Of a stretch of 62,584 nt of DNA, positions 32,600-40,912 are shown in pieces. The notes beneath the pieces were generated by a model. That model was not told the DNA's origin. It saw nothing but the letters and a program-made list of their open reading frames with translations, and made no database searches. The translations under genes and the position numbers were made by a program. How positions within the stretch are numbered: the first letter of the stretch is position 1; each line of letters opens with the position of its first letter. Origin of the DNA: an uncultured Verrucomicrobiales bacterium (lineage in GTDB: Bacteria > Verrucomicrobiota > Verrucomicrobiia > Verrucomicrobiales > Akkermansiaceae); contig CALBJX010000066.1 of NCBI GenBank assembly GCA_937893015.1, positions 1 through 62,584 of the forward strand. Direction: 5' to 3'.

Positions 32600-32632
32600 A
32601 ACCCGCATCTGACCTGCCGTCAGATGCGGGTT
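32600..32632 (-). terminator. Terminator of the efflux operon, TCTGAC core
   Basis: AACCCGCATCTGAC and GTCAGATGCGGGTT form a 14-bp perfect stem with a CTGCC loop; the minus strand continues CCTTTCTTC. Confidence 0.8.
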
Positions 32633-32676
32633 GAGATCCTGCGGCCATGAGCCGCACCGATTCAGGCAATCGTCCG

Positions 32677-34071
32677 TCACTTCCAGCCGCCGCCGAGCTG
32701 CGTGTAGAGCGTGGGGATGCAGGCGGCGTACTGGTAGCGGTAGGAGGCGAGCTGCATCTGGGCGGGGAAGAGGCCCTTCTGCGCGTCGAGGATTTCGTAG
32801 TAGCTGGCCTCGCCGCCGCGGAAGCGGATGCGGGCAAGCTTCAGGTTTTCCTGATAGGCGGCGACGGCTTCCTCCTGTTTGGAGATGATGCTGCTGAGCT
32901 TCTCTCGCTGGATGAGGGTCGTGGAGACTTCGGCGAGGGCGTCGAGCACGCTCTGCTCATACTCGGCCTTGGCGGCGAGGAAGGCGTCCTTCTTCATCTG
33001 CTTGTTGGCCGTCAGCTGCCCCGCGTGGAAGAGCGGGCCCGCAAGGTTGGCACCGATGCCCCAGCCGCTGTGCTTGCCGAACTGCGCGTGGCGCAGGTCC
33101 ATGGAGGCATAGCCCGCCACGCCCGTCAGGCTGATGGAGGGGAAGTAGGAGGCAATCGCCACGCCCACCTCGGCGTTGGCGGCGCGGAGAGCGAACTCCT
33201 TGGCGCGGATGTCGGGACGGCGGGCAAGCACCTGCGCGGGGATGCCGGGGGCCACCTTACTGGCCTTGGCAAAGCCGGAGAGGGAGCTGCTGCGGTGGAT
33301 GTGGCCGGGCGTGCGCCCCGCCAGCGCGGAGAGCGTGTTCTCCAGCCCCGCAATCTGGCTTTCGAGCGCGGGCACCTGCGCTTCCGCGGCGGCCAGAGCG
33401 GCCTGTGCGGCGGCGGTCTGGATGCCGGAGGCGGTGCCCACTTCCTGCTCGGCTTGGAAGAGTTCGAGCGATTCGCGGTAGGAGGCGACGGACTCCTTGG
33501 CGATATTGAGCTGCTCATCCAGCATGATGAGCTGGAGGTAACCGCAGGCCGCCTGACGCATCATGGAGACGCGCATGGCGCCGAAGGAGGCGTTTGCGCT
33601 GTCGGCAGAGGCCTCGGCGGACTCGATGCCCTTGCGCGTCTTGCCCCAGATATCCAGCTCCCAAGAGGCGTTGAGCGCCATGGAGCCGGGGTTGGAGGTG
33701 GTGGAGGTCGTGTGCACCACGGCGGCACCGCCACTGGAATTCATGCCCTTGGAGGTGTTCGCGCCGTAGTTAAACCACGGGAAGATGGGCGCGGCGGCCA
33801 TGGTGACATAGTGGTAGGCCTGTTCCACGTTGTGCTGCATGGCTTCCAGCGAGCCGTTCTGCTCCATCACATCGTTGAGCAGGGCTTGGAGGTTGGCGTC
33901 ATCCAGCACCTCCTGCCACGCGAGGTCGGTCATGTTGCTCTCGCTGATGCCCGCGCCGCGGAACTCGGCGGGGACGGGCATCTCGGGTGCACCGGTCCAC
34001 ACGGGCCCCAGAGCGCAGGAGCTCAGCAACAGCCCCGTCGCGGCAAGGGAGAGAAGAGAAGTCTTTTTCAT
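32677..34071 (-). CDS. RND efflux outer-membrane factor lipoprotein (NodT/OprM type)
   Basis: The 464-residue protein is a TolC-like outer-membrane channel attached by lipid: signal peptide MKKTSLLSLAATGLLLSSC with Cys19. Two OEP repeats follow, with long alpha-helical barrel segments (AEAQVPALESQIAGLENTLS; AKAEYEQSVLDALAEVSTTL) and the family phrase LARRPDIRAKEFALRAANAE near 285-304, then SYFPSISLTG. It is the last gene of marR-MFP-RND-OMF and completes a tripartite pump across both membranes. Confidence 0.95.
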   Translation of the reverse strand: MKKTSLLSLAATGLLLSSCALGPVWTGAPEMPVPAEFRGAGISESNMTDLAWQEVLDDANLQALLNDVMEQNGSLEAMQHNVEQAYHYVTMAAAPIFPWFNYGANTSKGMNSSGGAAVVHTTSTTSNPGSMALNASWELDIWGKTRKGIESAEASADSANASFGAMRVSMMRQAACGYLQLIMLDEQLNIAKESVASYRESLELFQAEQEVGTASGIQTAAAQAALAAAEAQVPALESQIAGLENTLSALAGRTPGHIHRSSSLSGFAKASKVAPGIPAQVLARRPDIRAKEFALRAANAEVGVAIASYFPSISLTGVAGYASMDLRHAQFGKHSGWGIGANLAGPLFHAGQLTANKQMKKDAFLAAKAEYEQSVLDALAEVSTTLIQREKLSSIISKQEEAVAAYQENLKLARIRFRGGEASYYEILDAQKGLFPAQMQLASYRYQYAACIPTLYTQLGGGWK

Positions 34072-34115
34072 AAGAAGAATTGTTTATCAGTTTATAAGTA
34101 AAATAAGGTCAAATG

Positions 34116-37100
34116 TCAAGCTTCCTCGTCGTTTTTATGCGCGGCGAGGTACTCGCGGGCTTCGGCTTCATCGGGGTCTTCCGCGAGCTCGTGCAGGGCG
34201 AACTTAATGCGGAAGAGACGCATGATGAACACGTAGGAGCAGGGAATGAGGAACACGCCCACGAAGGTGGCAATCGTCATGCCCACCACCACCACGGTGC
34301 CGATGGAGTTACGCGCCAGCGCACCCGAGCCGCTGGAAATCATCAGCGGGATACAGCCGAGAATGAAGGCGAGGGAGGTCATCAGAATGGGGCGCAGACG
34401 CAGGCGGGCGGCGGTGAGCGTCGCTTCCATGAGGCTCTTGCCGCGCTCCATTTCGAGGTTGGCGAACTCCACAATGAGAATGGCGTTCTTGGCGGCCAGA
34501 CCCACGAGCATCACGAGCCCCACCTGCGCGTACAGGTTCATCTCCAAGTGCATCCAGAACAGACCCGCATACGCACCCAGCACGGCGATAGGCACCGTGA
34601 GGAACACGGAGAGCGGCAGTGTCCACTTCTCGTACAGAGCCACAAGGATGAGGAAGGCGAACACGGCGGACATGGCGAAGATGGTCGCCAGACCGATGGA
34701 GTGGCGCACCTTGTTCTCTTGGAAGCTCATGTCCTGATAATCGAGGCCGATTTTCGCGGGGTCCATGGTCTTCGCATAGACCTCCTCGACAATGTCCATG
34801 AGCTGGCCCGTGGAGACACCGGGCTTGGGCATCACGTTAATCTTGGCGGAGTTGCGGATGTTGTGGTGCATCACGAACTCGGTGTCGGCCACGTCCTTCA
34901 CCTCCGTGAGCGCGGCGAGCGGCACGCGCTGCCCCTCCGCATTGGTGACGTAGTAGCCGTCCATCTTATCGAGGCTCGTGCGGTCGGCACCCTGCGCCTG
35001 CATGTAGACCTGCCACTGCTGGCCGAAGGCGTTGAAGAAGTTCACGAAGGTGGAGCCGTTGTACGCGGCGAGAATGCCGTTGGCGGCGGAGATGTCCACC
35101 TTGTGGAACTTGCACTTCTCCTTGTCGAGCGTGATGAACTTCTGCGGCGTGTCAGCCATCATCATGTCCATGCAGACAGCCACCTCCGGGCGGGTGCGCA
35201 TGGCCTGTTCGAATCGCTGCACGTTCTCATACAGGAAGGGCACGCCCTGACCTTCGAGGTCGGAGAGCACGGTGGTCACACCATTGGCGGTACCCACACC
35301 GGGAATGGCGGGCGGCATGAGAATCATGGCGGTGCCGTCCAGCACGGTCTGCGCCATGCGCATCTGGATGCGCTGCTGCACCTGCGCGGCGGTCTCGGGG
35401 CGGTCCTTCCACTCCTTCAGCTCCACGAAGGCGATACAGGAGCCGGGGGTCTGCACCATGTTGAGGATGTTGATACCCACCACGGAGGTCACATGCTTGA
35501 TGGCGGGGTCCGCGCCGATGTCGCCGCCCCAGATGGCGCGCTCCAGCTTCTTGGATTGCTCCATCGTCACCTGCAGGGAGGAGTCGGGCTTGCCGACAAG
35601 GCAGGCGAGCAGGAAGCCTTGGTCCTCATCGGGCAGGAAGGCGTTCGGCACCATCTTGGAGAGCGGCATAATCGCGCTCCAGAGCAGGACGAGCAGCGGC
35701 AGGGCGATGATGAGACGGCGGGCGAGGAAGCCGCAGATCTTCACATACACGCTTGCGGTGCCGTCATACACCTTGTTGAAGCCGCGGAAGAACGCGCCGA
35801 GGGTGTAGTAGTTCAGCTTGCCGAAGAGGCCGAGCTTGCTCGGGTCCTTCTCCGTGGGCTTGAGCAGCAGGGCGCAGAGCGCGGGGGAGAGGGTGAGCGC
35901 GTTGAACGCGGAAATCAGCATCGACACGGCGATAGTGATGGCGAACTGCTTGAAGAGCGTACCCGTGATACCCACCAGCATGAGGGAGGGCAGGAACACG
36001 GCGGCCAGCACAAGGGCGATGGCAATCACGGGGCCGGACACTTCCTGCATGGCGGCGAAGGCGGCCATGCGCGGGCGCACCCCCTTGTCGATGTGGTGCT
36101 GCACGGCTTCCACCACCACGATGGCGTCATCCACCACCAGACCGATGGCAAGCACCATGCCGAGCAGCGAAATGGTGTTCAGCGAGAAGCCCAGCAGCGG
36201 GAACACGCAGAAGGTGGACACCAGCGACACGGGCACGGCAATGAGCGGGATGAGCGCGGCGCGCCAGTTCTGCAGGAAGAGGAACACGACGAGAGCCACC
36301 AGCACGATAGCCTCGATGAAGGTGTGCTTGATTTCCTCGATGGAGTAGCGCACGGCGGTGGTCACGTCCAGCGCGAGCTCGCCCTCGATGCCGTTGGGCA
36401 TGATGGAGGCCTGCTTGTCGAGCGTCACGCGCAGGCGGTCCACTGTCTCAATGGCGTTGGAGCCCGGCGTCTGGAAAATCACGACTGTGGCGGAGGTCTT
36501 GCCGTTGATGCGGCCCGTGGCGGAGTAGTTCTCGGAACCGAGCTCCAGCGTGGCGATGTCGCGCAGGTAGATAATCTCATCCCCCTGCTGGCGGACGATG
36601 ATGTCCTCGAACTCCTGCGGGCTGGTCAGGCGCCCCTGCGTGCGCACGGCGATGGTCTTTTCCTGACCATCGGGCACGGGGTCGGCGCCGATTTTACCGC
36701 CGGGGTTGGTGGTGTTCTGCGCGGCAACGGCGGCGCGCACCTCACCCACGGAGATGTTGTAGTGGGACATCTTGACCGTGTCCAGCCAGATGCGGACGGC
36801 GTAGCGGCCGGCACCATAGACGGTCACTTCGCCCACGCCTTCCACACGCTTGAGCTCATCCACCATCTTGACCTGCGCGTAGTTGGCGAGGTCCACCGAG
36901 CTGTAGGAGCCGTCGGGGGAGGTGAGGGCGTAGAGCAGCAGGGGCAGACCGGGCTGCTGGCGGATGGTCACACCCGCGGCCAGCACCTCGCTGGGCACCT
37001 GTGTCTGCGCCTGTCCGTAGCGCATGTTGGTGAACACCTGGTCGAGGTCGGGGTCCGTCTGCGGGTTGAAGACGACCTGGAGGTTGTACACACCATTGTT

Positions 37101-37349
37101 GGAGGACACGGAGGTCATGTAGTCCATGCCCTGCACACCGGAGACTTCACGCTCCAGCGGCGTGCCCACGGAGTCGGCCACCGCCTTGGCATCCGCGCCG
37201 GGGAACATCGTCATCAGCTGGATGGTGCGGGGGGTAATCTCCGGATACTGGGAGATGGGCAGGTTCGCCATGCAAACCAAACCCAACAGCGTCGTCACCA
37301 CGGCAATCACCGTAGCGATAACGGGGTGTTTGATGAAAAAGGCACTCAT
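34116..37349 (-). CDS. RND multidrug efflux transporter, HAE1/AcrB type
   Basis: The 1077-residue inner-membrane pump has the AcrB layout: helix 1 (HPVIATVIAVVTTLLGL), two porter/docking loops, and twelve membrane helices. The proton relay is intact: helix 4 has GLVVDDAIVVVEAVQ with two adjacent Asp. Other marks are FFNAFGQQWQVYMQAQ and the C-terminal GLAAKNAILIVEFANLEMER with its Lys. It exports drugs, bile salts or detergents with the membrane-fusion protein 12 bp upstream and the outer-membrane factor 44 bp downstream. Confidence 0.97.
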   Translation of the reverse strand: MSAFFIKHPVIATVIAVVTTLLGLVCMANLPISQYPEITPRTIQLMTMFPGADAKAVADSVGTPLEREVSGVQGMDYMTSVSSNNGVYNLQVVFNPQTDPDLDQVFTNMRYGQAQTQVPSEVLAAGVTIRQQPGLPLLLYALTSPDGSYSSVDLANYAQVKMVDELKRVEGVGEVTVYGAGRYAVRIWLDTVKMSHYNISVGEVRAAVAAQNTTNPGGKIGADPVPDGQEKTIAVRTQGRLTSPQEFEDIIVRQQGDEIIYLRDIATLELGSENYSATGRINGKTSATVVIFQTPGSNAIETVDRLRVTLDKQASIMPNGIEGELALDVTTAVRYSIEEIKHTFIEAIVLVALVVFLFLQNWRAALIPLIAVPVSLVSTFCVFPLLGFSLNTISLLGMVLAIGLVVDDAIVVVEAVQHHIDKGVRPRMAAFAAMQEVSGPVIAIALVLAAVFLPSLMLVGITGTLFKQFAITIAVSMLISAFNALTLSPALCALLLKPTEKDPSKLGLFGKLNYYTLGAFFRGFNKVYDGTASVYVKICGFLARRLIIALPLLVLLWSAIMPLSKMVPNAFLPDEDQGFLLACLVGKPDSSLQVTMEQSKKLERAIWGGDIGADPAIKHVTSVVGINILNMVQTPGSCIAFVELKEWKDRPETAAQVQQRIQMRMAQTVLDGTAMILMPPAIPGVGTANGVTTVLSDLEGQGVPFLYENVQRFEQAMRTRPEVAVCMDMMMADTPQKFITLDKEKCKFHKVDISAANGILAAYNGSTFVNFFNAFGQQWQVYMQAQGADRTSLDKMDGYYVTNAEGQRVPLAALTEVKDVADTEFVMHHNIRNSAKINVMPKPGVSTGQLMDIVEEVYAKTMDPAKIGLDYQDMSFQENKVRHSIGLATIFAMSAVFAFLILVALYEKWTLPLSVFLTVPIAVLGAYAGLFWMHLEMNLYAQVGLVMLVGLAAKNAILIVEFANLEMERGKSLMEATLTAARLRLRPILMTSLAFILGCIPLMISSGSGALARNSIGTVVVVGMTIATFVGVFLIPCSYVFIMRLFRIKFALHELAEDPDEAEAREYLAAHKNDEEA

Positions 37350-37361
37350 GGTCGGCGGAGC

Positions 37362-38711
37362 TTAGTTCTGCTTGGCGGTGACGGAGGAGGTGGTGGACAC
37401 GGGAGCCGTGTACACGAAGGGCTTGGGCACCAGCGTGCCGAAGCCGCCGGGCGCACCCTGTGCCTTCATCATCGAGTTGACCTTGGCGTAGCGGTCCGCC
37501 ATCTGCCCGCCTTCCACGACCACTTGCGCCTCGGCGGGGGAGTCGATGCCGTACTCACGCAGCGTTTCTTCGATGGGCTTCACCGTGCCGCGCACCACCT
37601 GCATGAGCATGGGCACCATGGCGCCGTCGCCGTTCTTCACGGGGATGGTGACTTCCTCCCCGAGCTGCACATCGATGCAGATGGGGGTGTTGTCCGCGGG
37701 GTTCACCACAAAGAGGTAGCGGTGCGCCATGGAGGAGATGAGGGCGCGGGAGGGAACAAGAAGGGCGTTCTTCACGGTGTCAATCTTGGTGCGCACGCGC
37801 ACGGCAGAGCCGCTGCGGAGGCTCAGTTTGGCGTTGGGCACATGGCCGATGCAGCTCACGGTGCCCGTGCTCTTGCTCACCTCGCTGTCCACGGCCACGA
37901 CTGTGCCCTTGCTTTCAAACACGGAGCCGTCCTCCTGAATCAGTTCGAACGTGTCGAAGGGCTTTTCTTCCGCGAGATTCTTGCCGAGCAGGTGCTTGGC
38001 GGGCACAGTGAAGTCCACACGGATGGGGTCCACGGAGGACATGGTCGTCAGCGGCGTGGGGCTGCCCACGGCAATGAGGTCGCCCACGGACACAGTCGCC
38101 TTGGAAGCAAGCCCCGTGAAGGGCGCGCGGATGGTGCAGCGGGCGAGGTTGAGCTGCGCGTTCTCCTGCGCGGCCTCGGCCTGTTTCACCTGCGCCTGCG
38201 CAGCGGCGAGCCCGGCTTCCGTCTCCTTCAGAATCTGCGTGGCATCCGTATACAACTTCTCGGAAACGGAGCCCGTCTTGATGAGGGTGGCGTAGCGTTC
38301 CACGTCCTGCTTGGCGCGGTCGCGGGCGGCGGAGGCCTGCAACACGGCAGCCTTCGCCACGGCTACGGCAGCGGCGGCCTGATCGGCAGCGGCCTGATAG
38401 GTAGAGGGGTCAATCTCGAACAGCACGTCGCCCTCCTTCACCAAAGAGCCGTCCGCATACTTCTGCGCGAGCAGCTTGCCGCTCACCTCGGGGCGGATGT
38501 CGGACTGGTTGACCCCGCGCAGGTGACCGAACCACGTGGCGTAGATGTCCACATCCTGCTGCGTGAAGCCCGTCACGGACACGGGGACGGGGTGCATCTG
38601 CTGCGCCGCGGCAGCGGCGGCGGCCTTGGTGTCGTCCTTGCAGCTCACCAGAGCGGCGGTGGTGACAAGCCCGCTGAGGGCCAGCATCAAAATCGGAGCG
38701 GTTTTTTTCAT
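37362..38711 (-). CDS. RND efflux membrane-fusion protein (AcrA type)
   Basis: The 449-residue periplasmic adaptor has a lipoprotein signal (MKKTAPILMLALSGLVTTAALVSC, Cys24). The barrel-sandwich half GVNQSDIRPEVSGKLLAQKY lies near 65-84, an alpha hairpin rich in Ala/Gln/Glu spans 105-190, then CTIRAPFTGLASKATVSVGD near 192-211, and a beta-barrel and membrane-proximal domain follow. It links the RND pump to the outer-membrane channel. It follows marR by 36 bp in the same operon. Confidence 0.95.
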   Translation of the reverse strand: MKKTAPILMLALSGLVTTAALVSCKDDTKAAAAAAAQQMHPVPVSVTGFTQQDVDIYATWFGHLRGVNQSDIRPEVSGKLLAQKYADGSLVKEGDVLFEIDPSTYQAAADQAAAAVAVAKAAVLQASAARDRAKQDVERYATLIKTGSVSEKLYTDATQILKETEAGLAAAQAQVKQAEAAQENAQLNLARCTIRAPFTGLASKATVSVGDLIAVGSPTPLTTMSSVDPIRVDFTVPAKHLLGKNLAEEKPFDTFELIQEDGSVFESKGTVVAVDSEVSKSTGTVSCIGHVPNAKLSLRSGSAVRVRTKIDTVKNALLVPSRALISSMAHRYLFVVNPADNTPICIDVQLGEEVTIPVKNGDGAMVPMLMQVVRGTVKPIEETLREYGIDSPAEAQVVVEGGQMADRYAKVNSMMKAQGAPGGFGTLVPKPFVYTAPVSTTSSVTAKQN

Positions 38712-38747
38712 AAGCGTGTAATGTGTGTGATAAACGTTTCGGGAAAA

Positions 38748-39185
38748 TCAGTTGTTCGGCAGCACGTTGGCATAGAGGCGAGCGAGGAGTTTTTTCATCG
38801 TCTCCTGCTCCTCGGCGCTGAGCCCGCGCACGATTTCCGCCTCGAAGCGGTCGATGACGGCGCGTGCATCGGCGTGCGAACGGTGGTATTTGTCGGTGAG
38901 GTAGGCGTGCTTCACACGGGCATCGGCGGCATCATCGAAAGCCGTGCGCACATAGCCCTTCTCCTCCAAGCGGGAAAGCAGCCCCTTCACTGTCGTGTGG
39001 CTCACGCCCAGGTATCTCTCCAACTCGCGCTGGGAGACAGGTGCGCCCTTGCGGCTGTCCAAATACATCAGCAGGCGGCATTGCGGCGCCGTCACGGGGA
39101 TGGGCCCCATCACCTCGTGAAACAGCGTGTCCGCACGGTCGACAATCATCTTCATCATGTAAGCGATGGAGTGAGAGTCGTTCAT
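38748..39185 (-). CDS. MarR-family regulator of the efflux operon
   Basis: The 145-residue protein is a winged-helix MarR dimer. The DNA-binding part (residues 35-100) has VTAPQCRLLMYLDSRKGAPV, SQRELERYLGVSHTTVKGLL as recognition helix region, SRLEEKGYV, and the wing TAFDDAADARVKHAYLTDKY. Terminal helices make the dimer. It is the first gene of the pump operon. A perfect palindrome lies between its promoter and start codon, so it most likely represses itself and the pump until a drug or bile compound binds. ATG at 39185 fits the MarR family; the longer frame crosses the operator. Confidence 0.92.
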   Translation of the reverse strand: MNDSHSIAYMMKMIVDRADTLFHEVMGPIPVTAPQCRLLMYLDSRKGAPVSQRELERYLGVSHTTVKGLLSRLEEKGYVRTAFDDAADARVKHAYLTDKYHRSHADARAVIDRFEAEIVRGLSAEEQETMKKLLARLYANVLPNN

Positions 39186-39227
39186 GGCGGTGAGAGAGAA
39201 AAAAAATGTTAAGACGCTTGCATACCC

Positions 39228-39249
39228 GATAGGAAGCACGCTTCCTATC
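39228..39249. promoter_or_regulatory. MarR operator of the efflux operon
   Basis: GATAGGAAGC, then AC, then GCTTCCTATC is a perfect dyad with 10-bp arms. It starts about 9 nt after the -10 box, over the early transcribed region, a position suited to repression. Confidence 0.8.
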
Positions 39250-39258
39250 AGCGCGGGG

Positions 39259-39287
39259 AGTGTACGCCCGTTCCTTGCAACTGTCAA
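39259..39287 (-). promoter_or_regulatory. Promoter of the marR-efflux operon
   Basis: Minus strand: TTGACA, 17 bp, TACACT. This is near consensus. The leader of about 66 nt contains the operator. Confidence 0.85.
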
Positions 39288-39410
39288 GTAATTTTCCGCC
39301 CTCAAAACACCCTTTTTTTCTGCCATCACAACACGCCCCTTCCGTCTCTCCCGGGTAGCATGTCACCCCCTCCACTTTCCGGTAGCATGCCACCGCTTTT
39401 TTCGGGTGGC
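39288..39410. other. Intergenic stretch with two similar dyads
   Basis: GGTAGCATGTCACC (39354-39367) and GGTAGCATGCCACC (39381-39394) are near-identical, each partly palindromic, and 27 bp apart. They lie 65-105 bp upstream of the -35 box of the marR operon. They could be binding sites of an unknown regulator. No gene is credible here. Confidence 0.4.
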
Positions 39411-39440
39411 AAAAATCCCCCCGCTCGGGAGGAGCGGGGG
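39411..39440 (-). terminator. Second terminator downstream of the AP2-like gene
   Basis: Minus strand: CCCCCGCTC and GAGCGGGGG stem followed by GATTTTT. It lies 107 bp past the first terminator of the same gene. Confidence 0.8.
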
Positions 39441-39546
39441 ATGAGAGAGGTGATGCTGCTTTCAATATCACCGAGCAGACCGCTCTGCTCCCCCTGAATC
39501 TGTTCTGCCGTGGGCTTGCCGAAGTAAACGCTGACACTCTGCCCGC

Positions 39547-39592
39547 AAAAAAAGACCGCTCCCCGTGCCGCAAGATGCAGCGGGGGAGCGGT
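39547..39592 (-). terminator. Terminator of the AP2-like gene
   Basis: GACCGCTCCCC pairs with GGGGAGCGGT around an 18-nt loop; seven T follow on the minus strand. Confidence 0.8.
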
Positions 39593-39619
39593 GCGGTTCA
39601 GCCGCACAGGGGCGCAGCG

Positions 39620-39865
39620 TTACTTACCTTTCGTTTTGCGGTGAGCAGCAAAAATCTCCGCGGGTGTCTTGGCGCCGCGCGTGAGCTCTTCCAGCATTTC
39701 CGTGCGCATGGCCTGCGCGGCCTCCAGAGAGGCCTTGTCGCTGCCGTATTCGCGGTCCGTGAAGTAGCGCACAAAGACTTCTTTGCTCCGAGTGAGGCAA
39801 AGACGCCAACCGCAGAAGCCCTTTTTGGGGCCCTGCCCGCCGTCATAGCGAGTGATATTTTTCAT
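39620..39865 (-). CDS. Small AP2-domain-like protein
   Basis: The 81-residue basic protein resembles a single AP2/integrase-type DNA-binding domain: residues 17-55 read FCGWRLCLTRSKEVFVRYF then TDREYGSDKASLEAAQAMR, matching the G-W-x-V...R...F...YGG...A-x-x-A-x-x-x-R pattern of short bacterial AP2 proteins. These are often found near mobile elements, but none is seen here. It has its own promoter and two consecutive terminators. DNA binding is inference. Confidence 0.65.
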   Translation of the reverse strand: MKNITRYDGGQGPKKGFCGWRLCLTRSKEVFVRYFTDREYGSDKASLEAAQAMRTEMLEELTRGAKTPAEIFAAHRKTKGK

Positions 39866-39878
39866 CGTTCCGTGGGCG

Positions 39879-39906
39879 ATTGTAACACGAATATCAGGAA
39901 ATGCAA
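39879..39906 (-). promoter_or_regulatory. Promoter of the AP2-like gene
   Basis: Minus strand: TTGCAT, 16 bp with TGT before TACAAT, then 13 nt to the ATG. The predicted leader is 5-7 nt. Confidence 0.75.
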
Positions 39907-40114
39907 GGGGGAATTATTGCTAAATTCAACTTTTTAGTATTTTCATCATTCAGGTGTTCCTCATGTGTTCCACGCGTGCGAAAAAGGCCGTTTCGAATTC
40001 GGCTGTCGGAATTTCACGGAATTCCAATCCATTGAAATATCGAATTTAACGAATTCGCGCCCACCCTTCTCAAAGATTGCAAGATTCAATTTTTGAAAAA
40101 TTCCGCATCTTTTC

Positions 40115-40143
40115 TTGACAAGGGCGTCACTCTGTGATAGTTT
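40115..40143 (+). promoter_or_regulatory. Promoter of the second MarR gene
   Basis: TTGACA, 17 bp, TAGTTT, then 12 nt to the ATG. Upstream (39990-40110) is an AT-rich run with repeated GAATTC/GGAATT dyads that may hold regulatory sites. Confidence 0.65.
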
Positions 40144-40155
40144 CCGCGCCACCAC

Positions 40156-40632
40156 ATGAAAAACACCGAATCGCCTCTCCCCCTGCTCGCCATCTTTGAC
40201 ATGCTTGAAGAGATGACGGAATACGTCCAGCAAGCGGGTTTCGATGCTCTGAATGCGGAAGAACTCAACCGCCAGCAGAAGCGCAGCCGCCGTGTCTGCT
40301 CCGCTTTCGGAGCCGTGCGCCGCTACACTCGCCAGCACCCTGAGGGCATGCCGATGTCCTCCCTCGCCCAGCTGATGCACATGACGCCCTCGGCCGCCAC
40401 CCATATGGCCGACGCCATGGCACGCCAAGGGCTCATCACCCGCCATCCCTCCCGCACGGACCGCCGTTCCGTGTTGGTGGAGCTGACGGAAGAGAGCGCC
40501 CACAACGCCGAAAAGGTGGAGGCCGGTCGCCTCGCCGCCGTCCAAAAGCTCCGCAACTGCATCACGGCACAGGAGCAGGCAACAATTGAGCGCATCCTCG
40601 GCAAAATGGCCAAGGCCCTGCCCCATCATTGA
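40156..40632 (+). CDS. MarR-family transcriptional regulator
   Basis: The 158-residue protein is a second MarR: residues 40-105 carry the winged helix with MPMSSLAQLMHMTPSAATHM (recognition region), ADAMARQGLITRHPSRTDRR (wing with the conserved Asp-Arg-Arg) and SVLVELTEES. Helices at both ends would form the dimer. It stands alone, with an unrelated AP2-like gene divergent and an amino-acid carrier convergent, so its target is not obvious; it may control itself through the dyads upstream of its promoter. Confidence 0.9.
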   Translation: MKNTESPLPLLAIFDMLEEMTEYVQQAGFDALNAEELNRQQKRSRRVCSAFGAVRRYTRQHPEGMPMSSLAQLMHMTPSAATHMADAMARQGLITRHPSRTDRRSVLVELTEESAHNAEKVEAGRLAAVQKLRNCITAQEQATIERILGKMAKALPHH

Positions 40633-40661
40633 TGGGAATGACAAGTCATTGCCATCACGGA

Positions 40662-40690
40662 CAAATAAGCAATTTGTCGCGCTCATTTGT
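40662..40690. repeat. GACAAAT-family hairpin after the MarR gene
   Basis: ACAAAT and ATTTGT pair around AAGCA, followed by another half copy GCTCATTTGTGAT. An AT-rich tail (ATTTGAAATTTTTGATTTTG) follows. Confidence 0.6.
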
Positions 40691-40757
40691 GATAAGAAAT
40701 ATGTGATTTGAAATTTTTGATTTTGAAAGTTCGTGCGGCTGACGCCGCAGAGTTAAC

Positions 40758-40798
40758 AACCTCGTCTGACGTGCCGTCAGACGAGGTTCTTTCCTTTC
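40758..40798 (+). terminator. Terminator of the second MarR gene, TCTGAC core
   Basis: AACCTCGTCTGAC and GTCAGACGAGGTT form a perfect 13-bp stem with a GTGCC loop, followed by TCTTTCCTTT. Confidence 0.75.
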
Positions 40799-40912
40799 GA
40801 GCGACAGTGCTTGTCTCGGCGGAGCTTTAGCGGAGACGGAAGGCTCTATTCCTAAATCACAAATCGACAAATCTCTCAATATCGAGCTCCGTACGCACCT
40901 GCAAGGGGGCTG

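Noticed and set aside
34113..39212. A 1699-codon open frame antisense to the efflux operon
   Set aside because: It mirrors three well-recognised genes, is very rich in His, Gly and Val as expected from the complement of GC-rich coding DNA, and matches no family.
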